Shown here: one piece after another, positions 1 to 5,110 of the stretch
Numbering within the stretch: position 1 is the first letter of the stretch
Layout: every line of letters begins with the position of its first letter
Origin: CAZAIO01 sp964485235
GTDB taxonomy: Bacteria; Chloroflexota; Dehalococcoidia; GIF9; UBA5629
DNA length: 7,348 nt
Reading direction: 5' to 3'
NCBI GenBank assembly: GCA_964485235.1
Contig: CAZAIO010000126.1
Location: 1 to 7,348 of the forward strand
Made by a program: the position numbers and the translations under genes
Notes under the pieces: model-generated
What the model was told of the DNA's origin: nothing
Databases searched by the model: none
The model's input: only the letters and a program-made list of their open reading frames with translations

Positions 1-2
1 CT

Positions 3-125
3 GACGACCTCGCCGAATACCGGCGGTTATGCGAACCGGAATCGCCGGACTTCATGCTGAAGCATCCGGACTATTACGCCTTCTTCACCTATACCATGTT
101 TAGCGGTTGTGTACCTGCGCCATAA
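3..125 (+). CDS. C-terminal tail of an unidentified protein (partial, 5' end outside the window)
   Basis: Frame 3 is open from the window edge to a TAA at 123-125 and gives 40 residues ending ...TMFSGCVPAP. The other two forward frames hit stops within about 60-110 bases. The residue mix (acidic N-terminal part, then HPDYYAFFTYTMF) looks like real protein rather than a shadow. The gene would run convergently toward the minus-strand DUF3795 gene, whose stop is only about 20 bp away, which is a normal arrangement for two gene ends. I do not recognise the family, and too little is present to assign a function. Confidence 0.5.
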   Translation, partial: DDLAEYRRLCEPESPDFMLKHPDYYAFFTYTMFSGCVPAP

Positions 126-145
126 CAATAGAACCGGAACCTCTC

Positions 146-598
146 CTACCAGTAACGCTTGCCCTGTATAAACTCCGCCGTGCCCTTCTTTTTCAACAGC
201 TTGAGGTTCTTTATATGTCCGTCATCATGGACTGAATTCAGGAAATCGAGCTTGCTGCACGTTTCGAAATCGTCGCACTCCCAGCATCCCTGTATTCCCT
301 TCTTCTGGCAGCACTGTCTCATTTTACAGAACGGTGGGCCGCCTCCCTCACGGCACCCCTTATGACAGCGGAACTTCACCATCGCCCCGAGGACCTCATA
401 ACATGTATCGTAGTCCTTGAATGTCTTACCGAAATTATATTCCGCCATAGAATCGGCAAACTTCTTGTATTTCGACTGCCTGAGCTCTTTCCGCAAATCT
501 CTGGCAAGGTCCGGTATCTTCTGCTGAAAACCGTGACAGTCTCCGCAGTAAAGCCCGCAATATGCGATCAGGTCCTCGTTTCCTTGTGGACTATCCAT
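146..598 (-). CDS. DUF3795 family cysteine-rich protein
   Basis: This is a 150-residue protein whose N-terminal segment (residues 12-22, AYCGLYCGDCH) is the hallmark CGLyCgdC motif of DUF3795. Further Cys clusters follow in the middle (FRCHKGC, PPFCKMRQCC) and near the C terminus (GCWECDDFETC), as is usual for the family. The spacing of the cysteines suggests metal binding (zinc or an iron-sulfur cluster), but the function of the family is not established. There is no signal peptide or membrane segment, so it is probably cytosolic. The start at 598 is supported by a purine-rich AGGAAGGAG ribosome binding site a few bases upstream. It lies 96 bp downstream of the photolyase gene on the same strand and could be co-transcribed with it. 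Family assignment is fairly sure; function is unknown. Confidence 0.8.
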   Translation of the reverse strand: MDSPQGNEDLIAYCGLYCGDCHGFQQKIPDLARDLRKELRQSKYKKFADSMAEYNFGKTFKDYDTCYEVLGAMVKFRCHKGCREGGGPPFCKMRQCCQKKGIQGCWECDDFETCSKLDFLNSVHDDGHIKNLKLLKKKGTAEFIQGKRYW

Positions 599-694
599 TA
601 GCTTCTCCTTCCTGTTTCTCAGGTTTTACCGGCTAGAATAATTATCGGCCCGCAAAAAGCGTTCCGGACATGGTACCAGACAAGGCATGTCTTC

Positions 695-1179
695 TCAACC
701 ATATCTCCTTGCGTACTTCTCGATATCGACCTTACGTTTCAAACCGGCAGCATTCATATAGCGAATGTTCCCGAACACAGGCCGGTTCGCCCACGGACGG
801 TCGTGTTTGCCGAAGCACCAGGCGACACCGGTAAAACCGTTCGGGTCCCTGCCGTCGAGCTCATATTTGTTGTTGAGGGAAAGCGCAGTAGTATATGCCT
901 CTTCGGGGTTCGCCGACCATTCCAGTATCTTCTTACCCCAGTACATGCGCATATAGCCGTGCATCTTGCCCGTTGCCATCATCTCTCTTTGCGCCGCGTT
1001 CCAGTAGGGATCATGCGTCTGCGCCCGCTCCAGCTCCGCCGGAGAATACAGGTACTCCCTGTTGTCAGTGCCATGTTCCGACAGAGTACGCTTTGCCCAG
1101 GCGGGAAGGCCGTCAAATGATGCATACCGCTCATTGTAATGAACGAAATTCATGCTCAGTTCCCGCCGGACAACCAGTT
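695..1179 (-). CDS. phr: Class II CPD photolyase, C-terminal part (broken by the assembly gap)
   Basis: This is the C-terminal FAD-binding catalytic half of a class II deoxyribodipyrimidine photolyase, which uses blue light to split cyclobutane pyrimidine dimers. The reading frame does not begin at the ATG at 1153. Codons between 1154 and the gap encode LVVRRELS, which matches the conserved class II segment just before the NF.(Y)YN motif, so the frame runs on into the N run. Visible family signatures are THDPYWNAAQ, GKMHGYMRMYWGKKILEW and NNKYELDGRDPNG. They include the three Trp residues (in DPYW, RMYW and ILEW) that correspond to the class II electron-transfer chain described for Methanosarcina mazei Phr (W360, W381, W388). 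The gene ends at TGA 695-697 with a typical KYARRYG tail. The enzyme is cytosolic and acts alone on DNA. Its presence implies that the organism or its ancestors see light at times. Confidence 0.92.
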
Positions 1180-1279
1180 NNNNNNNNNNNNNNNNNNNNN
1201 NNNNNNNNNNNNNNNNNNNNNNNNNNNNNNNNNNNNNNNNNNNNNNNNNNNNNNNNNNNNNNNNNNNNNNNNNNNNNNN
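1180..1279. other. Assembly gap of 100 N inside the photolyase gene
   Basis: Exactly 100 consecutive N is the conventional placeholder for a gap of unknown length. The two flanking photolyase fragments lie in different frames if the gap is taken literally. By recalled alignment with M. mazei Phr (464 aa), roughly 110-115 residues are missing (the end of the linker and the first part of the FAD domain), so the real gap is probably about 330-350 bp. Confidence 0.97.
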
Positions 1280-1842
1280 AGGCGGGTGGAGTCGATCCGG
1301 GGAGAACTCTCTTCGAGCGGTGCCATATACCGGTGGACAATACGGGCAAGCTTGCGCCGCAACGTTGCGGCAGAGTACTCTTCTTTATCGGACGACACCT
1401 CTACGGGAACAATTACCTCGCACTCCACCTGCAACAGCGGACAGTTTATATGTTCCGCGACATATCGCCGCCATCGTCTCTGTACCATAAGGTAACCGCA
1501 GTCGCAGACCACGAGCGAGGCTTCTACGGCAAGCTTTACGATGCCGGTCTCAGGAGAGGTTTTTTCGACGACCATGCCGATGCCTCTGTCACGCAACTGC
1601 TCGCGAACATAGTTCAGCCCTTCCAGCATGAAATGATAATGCCGTTCATTCGCTTCGGGAAAAGCATCGGTAAGCCCGAAATAGACCAGAAGAGGCTGCT
1701 GTAATTCGTTCGCCCGGTCAATGGCGAGTTCCAATGCGTGATTGTATTCCACGCGCTGCGACGCCTGCATCCAGTACAGCACATAGTGCCCCTTCTGTAC
1801 CGTATTACGGTTTAGCGGCCTGATCCTCTCTTCCTGTACCAT
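1280..1842 (-). CDS. phr: Class II CPD photolyase, N-terminal part (broken by the assembly gap)
   Basis: About 187 residues of the N-terminal alpha/beta (antenna-type) domain of the same photolyase. Recognisable class II features are RIRPLN near residue 6, VLYWMQASQRVEYNHAL (residues 21-37), PLLVYFGLTDAFPEANERHYHFMLEGL (about 50-76) and an EYSAATLRRKL segment (about 154-164). These line up with M. mazei Phr almost without gaps, including YWM at residues 23-25 in both. That supports the ATG at 1842, although the ribosome binding site in front of it is only a weak GGCGGA. Reading runs into the N block, where the apparent short tail and stop beyond the gap are artefacts of the placeholder length. 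The gene lies 101 bp downstream of the ArsC-like gene on the same strand. Confidence 0.9.
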
Positions 1843-1943
1843 GTTCCGCCATTTACGTGTACCGGCCTACTGCGGTATCGAGGTACCGGCTGATGTGCCG
1901 GGCAGGCAGGTTACAGGAGTTTCCCGGGTCCAGCCGTTCCACG

Positions 1944-2294
1944 TCATCCGAGCAGCTTCTCCAGCACCGACCTATCTGCGCCGAAGTACACATCATTCCC
2001 GATACGCACTACAGGTCTGCGAACAAGCCTCGGCTCTTTCAGCATCATATCGATAAGCCGGGCCTCATTTAAGGTATTCCTGTCCAGTCCCGTTTGTTTG
2101 AAGCTGGGACTTCTGAAATTGAACATTTCCGAAGCAGGTCTACCTCCGAGCAGGTCCTCAATCTCGGCTCTGCTGAAGGGATTTTTGAAAAAATCGCGGT
2201 CATTGAACTCTACACGCCGTTGCAAAAGAAACTCTTTCGCCTTGCGACAGGTAGTTCACCGTACCCAGCAATAGAATTCCACTTTATCAGCCAT
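1944..2294 (-). CDS. ArsC/Spx-family thioredoxin-fold protein, probable selenoprotein (in-frame TGA as Sec13)
   Basis: Starting at the ATG at 2294, preceded by a strong GGGAGGGAAGG site, the frame reads MADKVEFYCWVR, then TGA, then TTCRKAKEFLLQ, and continues open to a TGA at 1944-1946: 116 residues including the TGA. ArsC/Spx-like proteins are normally about 110-120 residues and begin with a beta strand followed by a CxTC redox motif and R/K-K-A. Here the TGA occupies the first Cys, giving U-T-T-C. Other family signatures are FNDRDFFKNPFS (strand and helix after the motif), LLGGRPASEMFNFRSPSFK, and EPRLVRRPVVRIGNDVYFG, the conserved arginine-rich 'P.L..RP' region near the C terminus. Members include arsenate reductases and uncharacterised YffB/YusI-like proteins; the substrate here is unknown, so arsenate reduction is only one possibility. 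Without recoding, a gene caller would start at the TTG at 2225 and lose the active site. A recent nonsense mutation is the main alternative, but the hairpin after the TGA argues against it. Confidence 0.82.
2217..2250 (-). promoter_or_regulatory. Candidate bacterial SECIS hairpin
   Basis: Reading the minus strand just after the TGA, bases 2245-2240 pair with 2227-2222 (four Watson-Crick pairs, then two G.U). After a bulged C at 2239, bases 2238-2235 (GAAA) pair with 2231-2228 (TTTC), enclosing the three-base loop GAG (2234-2232). Below a single C/A mismatch the stem continues with 2250-2247 against 2220-2217. The apical loop starts 21 nt after the UGA and has G first, which agrees with the known bacterial SECIS rules (loop about 16-37 nt downstream, G in the first two loop positions). 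Pairing was worked out by eye, with no energy calculation. Confidence 0.72.
2256..2258 (-). other. Candidate selenocysteine codon (UGA) at the redox-active position
   Basis: The TGA is codon 13 of the ArsC-like gene, in a YCWVR-TGA-TTCRKA context. The Cys-containing homologues I recall have CxTC here, so a Cys/Sec exchange at the nucleophilic position is exactly the pattern seen in known selenoproteins. Confidence 0.78.
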
Positions 2295-2332
2295 TGTCCT
2301 TCCCTCCCTGCTAACTATATTACATCACCTTC

Positions 2333-2977
2333 CTAGAAGAACCGGTGTCTCGCTGTGACAGTTGTCCAGTACGTTACCAGTGCAACAAGCCCGTAGATGC
2401 CGGCGACCAGGAGAATGCAGTCTTCGTAACAGCCGAGCATTCCAAGACCTACAGGCAGGTAGAGTATCGCCCAGATGAGCAGAACAACATACACTTTCCG
2501 GTCGACATGCGGGAGAGCAGCCGACATTAAAGAAATAGCGAAGACCACAAGCGGAGAAGGCGACATCGGCATCAGGTTATACGGATAATACCGCCCGAAC
2601 AGCACACCCGCCAGAGGGTACAGGAACACCAGGATAATAAAAATAGTCGTAATATACTGGCGCCCTCCTTTTGAAGGAAACTGAAACCTTATCCTCTTTT
2701 TGAAAATATCTATAAAAAACAGTATTGCCACAATGATGAAGAGCGCGCTGAAAACCATGGAAGCCATGCTCCAGGCGAATATCAGAAAAAACACTATTCC
2801 GTTCCAGACAAATGCAATGAAAAGGAACACCTTGATAAGTATATCCGTCACATTGCCGGACCGGAAGACCATTAAAAATGTGAGCACGATTGCCAGGACG
2901 AGCAGGAGTAACTGGACGGGAAACGTCACTTCGTTGAACGTTCCTATCTGTTCCCAGAATGTTTCAGATGCAGGCAT
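2333..2977 (-). CDS. DUF6064-like multi-pass membrane protein
   Basis: This 214-residue, very hydrophobic protein has about seven predicted membrane segments: roughly residues 20-38, 46-68, 72-92, 108-128, 140-156, 160-181 and 186-207. A short amphipathic N terminus reads FWEQIGTFNEVTFPVQ, and a positively charged loop (FKKRIRFQFPSKGGRQ) lies near residues 92-107. The FW..IG.(Y/F)NE.T.P.Q start and the central YPYNLMPMSPSPLVVFAISL stretch resemble DUF6064 proteins as I remember them. No catalytic motif is evident and the function of the family is not known. The ATG at 2977 is preceded by AGGAGG at a good distance. It lies 38 bp upstream of the ArsC-like gene, so the two are probably co-transcribed. 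It is separated from the upstream 178-aa membrane protein gene by a GC-rich hairpin. Confidence 0.7.
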   Translation of the reverse strand: MPASETFWEQIGTFNEVTFPVQLLLLVLAIVLTFLMVFRSGNVTDILIKVFLFIAFVWNGIVFFLIFAWSMASMVFSALFIIVAILFFIDIFKKRIRFQFPSKGGRQYITTIFIILVFLYPLAGVLFGRYYPYNLMPMSPSPLVVFAISLMSAALPHVDRKVYVVLLIWAILYLPVGLGMLGCYEDCILLVAGIYGLVALVTYWTTVTARHRFF

Positions 2978-3052
2978 ACCGGCCCTCCTGATATATCGTA
3001 TAGAAGTTTACCAGATTATGGTATAACACCTGAGACCTTCTGTCCATATATC

Positions 3053-3100
3053 GCCGGACCGGACTCCTGTCCCCGGGCCCGGTGTGTTGTCCGGTCCGGC
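3053..3100. terminator. GC-rich 11-bp inverted repeat, possible terminator or structured intergenic hairpin
   Basis: GCCGGACCGGA (3053-3063) and TCCGGTCCGGC (3090-3100) are perfect reverse complements enclosing 26 bases, and a second perfect 10-bp palindrome (CCGGGCCCGG, 3073-3082) lies within the loop. It begins 11 bp after the stop of the 178-aa membrane protein gene, so it may end or stabilise that transcript. There is no T-run on either side, so it is not a classical intrinsic terminator. Confidence 0.45.
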
Positions 3101-3111
3101 AGAGCCCCTTC

Positions 3112-3648
3112 CTATTTAAAAAGCGCCGCCCATATAATTGCATCGAGAATCGCCGTATGAAACGCAAAATAGCCGCTGCCGGCAACGGCAAGCCCGTATG
3201 AAAGGCCGGGGATCTTGCCCTGCTGAAGGGAGAGTAGCGCCCACAGAAGCGCTATAGAGGCAAGCCCGACAAGAGCAAGCACTGTACGCACCGCTACCCA
3301 TATCCCCGTAGAGGGACTGCCTACATACATATTCGTCAACGGCATCCAGAACGCCGAAGGTATAAGCATGAACACGAAAATGATGTAAAAAAGACTGAAT
3401 TTGAATAGACCGGCAATGCTTACTTCGGACGGATCGAGCCGGAATAAAATGTAGTAGATGAAAGCGAAATATCCCAACGCGGACAGGATCATAGAGATCC
3501 CGTATATCGGCCTTATACTTTCAGGAACACCTCCCCAGAGTATGTTTGCCCCTCCCGCCTGGGCATTGAGCCCGAAAACATAGCTGCCGATGACGGCTGC
3601 TCCTCCGACAATGTTGATAATGAGCAGCACTATCTGCTGTATAGCCAT
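3112..3648 (-). CDS. Five-pass membrane protein of unknown function
   Basis: The protein is 178 residues from the ATG at 3648, which has AAGGAGG (3656-3662) 7 bp upstream. A longer reading from 3714 would overlap the degV coding end and lacks a good site, so I reject it. Five hydrophobic segments are visible at about residues 6-27, 48-69, 83-103, 115-139 and 150-176. Small conserved-looking polar or aromatic stretches occur between them (GGANILWGGVPESIRPIYG at 32-50; SAFWMPLTNMYVGSPS at 98-113). I do not recognise the family, and no enzymatic motif stands out. The gene starts 19 bp after the degV stop on the same strand, so the two very probably form a transcriptional unit. Confidence 0.8.
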   Translation of the reverse strand: MAIQQIVLLIINIVGGAAVIGSYVFGLNAQAGGANILWGGVPESIRPIYGISMILSALGYFAFIYYILFRLDPSEVSIAGLFKFSLFYIIFVFMLIPSAFWMPLTNMYVGSPSTGIWVAVRTVLALVGLASIALLWALLSLQQGKIPGLSYGLAVAGSGYFAFHTAILDAIIWAALFK

Positions 3649-3667
3649 TGTATAACCTCCTTGCTCA

Positions 3668-4510
3668 TTATTTTCCTGACATTCTGATGGCGACGAGCAG
3701 TACTCCGGGACCACCGTGGACTCCGAGTGCCGCTCCCAGTCCGGCTACAGTTATCTTATCTTCGGGAAGAAATTCATTCAGGCGCTGCTTTAATATTTCC
3801 GCCTGGTCTTCGACTTCACTATGAACAATGGTAAGATCACTAACCGGTGCATGTCTGCGGATATAATCGTAAATACGGTCCATACCTTTGCCGATAGTAC
3901 GTACGAGGCCGGCACGCACGATCTCGCCATCATGAAACGTAAGGAGAGGCATCACGTTCAGGATTCGTGAAGCCGCGGCGATCGTTTTACTTACCCTGCC
4001 GCTGCGCGCCAGGTACTTCATAGTCTCGAACATACCGAACATGCCGACCTGGCTCACCGCTTTAAGCGCCTCGGCTTTTACCACAGGAAGAGCCGCTTCG
4101 GTACGAGCGATCCGGGCTGCCGCTATAACCACCAGTCCCAGTCCGGCGGAGTTGAATTTGGAATCGATCACCTCGATGGGACACCGAGTATCTAAAGTCT
4201 TCTTTGCTACATTTGCCGAGTTGTATGTTCCACTTATCTTCGAAGAAATATGGATGGATACTATACCATGAACGGTATCACAGTATTGTTTGTACGCCCT
4301 TGTGAAGTCCTCCGGGTTGGGTTGCGACGTCTGAGGATGAACAGGCGAGGATTGAAGCATTGCATAAAATTCGTCACTGCTGATATCAATCCTGTCCCGG
4401 TAAGACTTGTCGCCGAAGTTCACATATACCGGGACCACATGTATCCCAAGCTCGTCGACAATATGATCGGGAATATCAGATGTGCTGTCCGTAATTACCT
4501 GTATCTTCAT
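3668..4510 (-). CDS. DegV family fatty-acid-binding protein (FakB-like)
   Basis: A 280-residue protein, the usual DegV length. DegV/FakB proteins bind a fatty acid in a buried tunnel. In Firmicutes they present it to the kinase FakA for phosphorylation on the way into phospholipids; the partner is not visible here. Signatures in order: ITDSTSDIP (residues 6-14), QTSQPNPEDF (60-69) with the Thr/Ser that contacts the carboxylate in this family, HISSKISGTYNSA (87-99), VIDSKFNS, and near the end VHGGPG (264-269), matching the H.GPG motif. The ATG at 4510 is chosen because MKIQVITDST is the normal family start and GGGGAGGAAG lies just upstream. The in-frame ATG at 4570 would add 20 non-conserved residues that run through a hairpin. 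It heads the minus-strand cluster and is divergent from nrdD. Confidence 0.92.
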   Translation of the reverse strand: MKIQVITDSTSDIPDHIVDELGIHVVPVYVNFGDKSYRDRIDISSDEFYAMLQSSPVHPQTSQPNPEDFTRAYKQYCDTVHGIVSIHISSKISGTYNSANVAKKTLDTRCPIEVIDSKFNSAGLGLVVIAAARIARTEAALPVVKAEALKAVSQVGMFGMFETMKYLARSGRVSKTIAAASRILNVMPLLTFHDGEIVRAGLVRTIGKGMDRIYDYIRRHAPVSDLTIVHSEVEDQAEILKQRLNEFLPEDKITVAGLGAALGVHGGPGVLLVAIRMSGK

Positions 4511-4530
4511 CACTTCCTCCCCTGCAGGTA

Positions 4531-4560
4531 TTAAAAGGTCCCGCTGAAGACCTGTTTTAA
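4531..4560. promoter_or_regulatory. Hairpin in the degV 5' leader, possible attenuator or bidirectional terminator
   Basis: Bases 4531-4540 (TTAAAAGGTC) pair with 4549-4552 plus 4555-4560 (GACC, then TTTTAA) with a two-base bulge and an eight-base loop. The A-rich outer left arm and T-rich outer right arm give a terminator-like shape in either direction, but the T-run is only four long and lies inside the stem. It lies about 20 bp upstream of the degV start codon. Confidence 0.35.
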
Positions 4561-4570
4561 AGGGCAGCAT

Positions 4571-4598
4571 TTACATATTCAAAAAAGAATTACCTCCT
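4571..4598 (-). other. Strong ribosome-binding-site sequence with a possible four-codon leader ORF ahead of degV
   Basis: On the minus strand AGGAGGT (4598-4592) is a near-perfect Shine-Dalgarno sequence, but it is too far from either degV start candidate (4570 or 4510). Nine bases downstream lies TTG-AAT-ATG-TAA (4582-4571), a potential minimal leader peptide, including an ATG-TAA start-stop pair. It could also simply be a chance motif. Confidence 0.25.
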
Positions 4599-4649
4599 GA
4601 CGGACTCTGCATAGCTTGCTTTGCCTAATCATAACCCATTTATAATACG

Positions 4650-4669
4650 CTGTATAGTGCTGTATAGTG
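4650..4669. repeat. Perfect tandem 10-bp direct repeat, possible regulator half-sites
   Basis: CTGTATAGTG occurs twice back to back, exactly one helical turn apart, in the AT-rich divergent region between degV and nrdD. The TATAGTG core matches half of the known NrdR box consensus (acaCTATATATAGTGt), but no well-matched opposite half is present. It lies about 90 bp upstream of the nrdD -35 element and 140-160 bp upstream of degV. The rest of 4571-4759 is AT-rich with no supported gene. Confidence 0.4.
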
Positions 4670-4759
4670 GGTAGCATTCTCAAATATTAATAAGATGTAA
4701 ACAGGAAAAACCTGACAAAATTATATAAACTTATACACAACATATGCCGTTATATCCTA

Positions 4760-4788
4760 TTGACAGTACTAAATGTTGGATATATAAT
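4760..4788 (+). promoter_or_regulatory. Consensus sigma-70-type promoter for the nrdDG operon
   Basis: TTGACA (4760-4765) and TATAAT (4783-4788) are both perfect consensus hexamers separated by the ideal 17 bp. Transcription should start near 4795, about 25 bases before the riboswitch aptamer. This strong promoter fits an operon controlled by termination rather than by activation. Confidence 0.88.
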
Positions 4789-4820
4789 GATGCTCTGCAC
4801 ATTAAATTAAAAGAACTCTG

Positions 4821-4983
4821 CTTTGAGGTGCGAGCATGTGCATAACAGGGAAGACGGTGTGATTCCGTCGCTGTCCCCGCAACCGTAACCAGGGACGAAC
4901 GTGGCACCATGCCACCGGGGTTATATTCACCGGGAAGGCGCTGCAAGTAGGAGGAACTGGAAGCCGGGAGACCTACCTCAAAG
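4821..4983 (+). ncRNA. Cobalamin riboswitch aptamer (B12 element)
   Basis: The 5' and 3' ends pair perfectly as P1: CTTTGAGGT (4821-4829) with ACCTCAAAG (4975-4983). Inside are the hallmark conserved segments of the AdoCbl riboswitch: ACAGGGAAGACGGTG, then GATTCCGTCGCTGTCCCCGC with AACCGTAA, a variable stem (GTGGCACCATGCCAC, 4900-4914), and the B12 box near the 3' end (GAAGCCGGGAGACCTACCT, 4960-4978). This family binds adenosylcobalamin or related cobalamins. It lies in the nrdD leader, where ligand binding should favour the downstream terminator. Reducing class III reductase expression when B12 is available is a recognised use of this riboswitch. Confidence 0.95.
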
Positions 4984-4996
4984 TATGAATTTTGGC

Positions 4997-5073
4997 GACC
5001 TCTCCGGGGAATGGGAGCAGTTATTACAATAACTACATTCAGCCCGGGCCCTGGAGGTCCGGGTATTTTTTTT
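4997..5073 (+). terminator. Riboswitch expression platform: intrinsic terminator with candidate antiterminator
   Basis: CCCGGGCC (5043-5050) pairs with GGTCCGGG (5056-5063), one G.U among eight pairs, with loop CTGGA. A TA and then eight T (5066-5073) follow: a clear intrinsic terminator (core 5043-5073) 38 bp before nrdD. Upstream GACCTCT (4997-5003) can pair with GGAGGTC (5053-5059), which would break the 3' arm of the terminator and so act as an antiterminator. This predicts an OFF switch: with cobalamin bound, transcription stops before nrdD. The terminator is plain in the sequence; the antiterminator is my inference. Confidence 0.85.
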
Positions 5074-5110
5074 AAATGGCGCAATAAAACAGCCGGAAAG
5101 GAGCAGGACC

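Noticed and set aside
895..1704. Long plus-strand open frame running through the N block
   Set aside because: It is open only because N codons count as open, and it is antisense to clear photolyase coding sequence on both sides of the gap.
1859..1890. Repeated TACCGGC-like words between the photolyase and ArsC-like genes
   Set aside because: The words are short, not arranged as a stable hairpin, and plausible by chance in GC-rich DNA.
2256..2258. TGA in the ArsC-like gene as a simple nonsense mutation or pseudogene
   Set aside because: Not fully excluded, but less likely: the frame is otherwise intact, the TGA hits precisely the catalytic Cys position, and a SECIS-like hairpin follows at the right distance.
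3649..3714. Longer start for the 178-aa membrane protein at 3714
   Set aside because: It would overlap the degV coding end, whereas the ATG at 3648 has AAGGAGG at ideal spacing.
3668..4570. Longer DegV protein starting at the ATG at 4570
   Set aside because: The extra 20 residues are not family-like, run through a hairpin, and lack a well-spaced ribosome binding site. The ATG at 4510 has both the conserved MKIQVITDST start and a strong site.
4731..4739. TTATACACA, a match to the relaxed DnaA box TTWTNCACA upstream of the nrdD promoter
   Set aside because: A single relaxed match in an AT-rich intergenic stretch is expected by chance, and no cluster of boxes is present.
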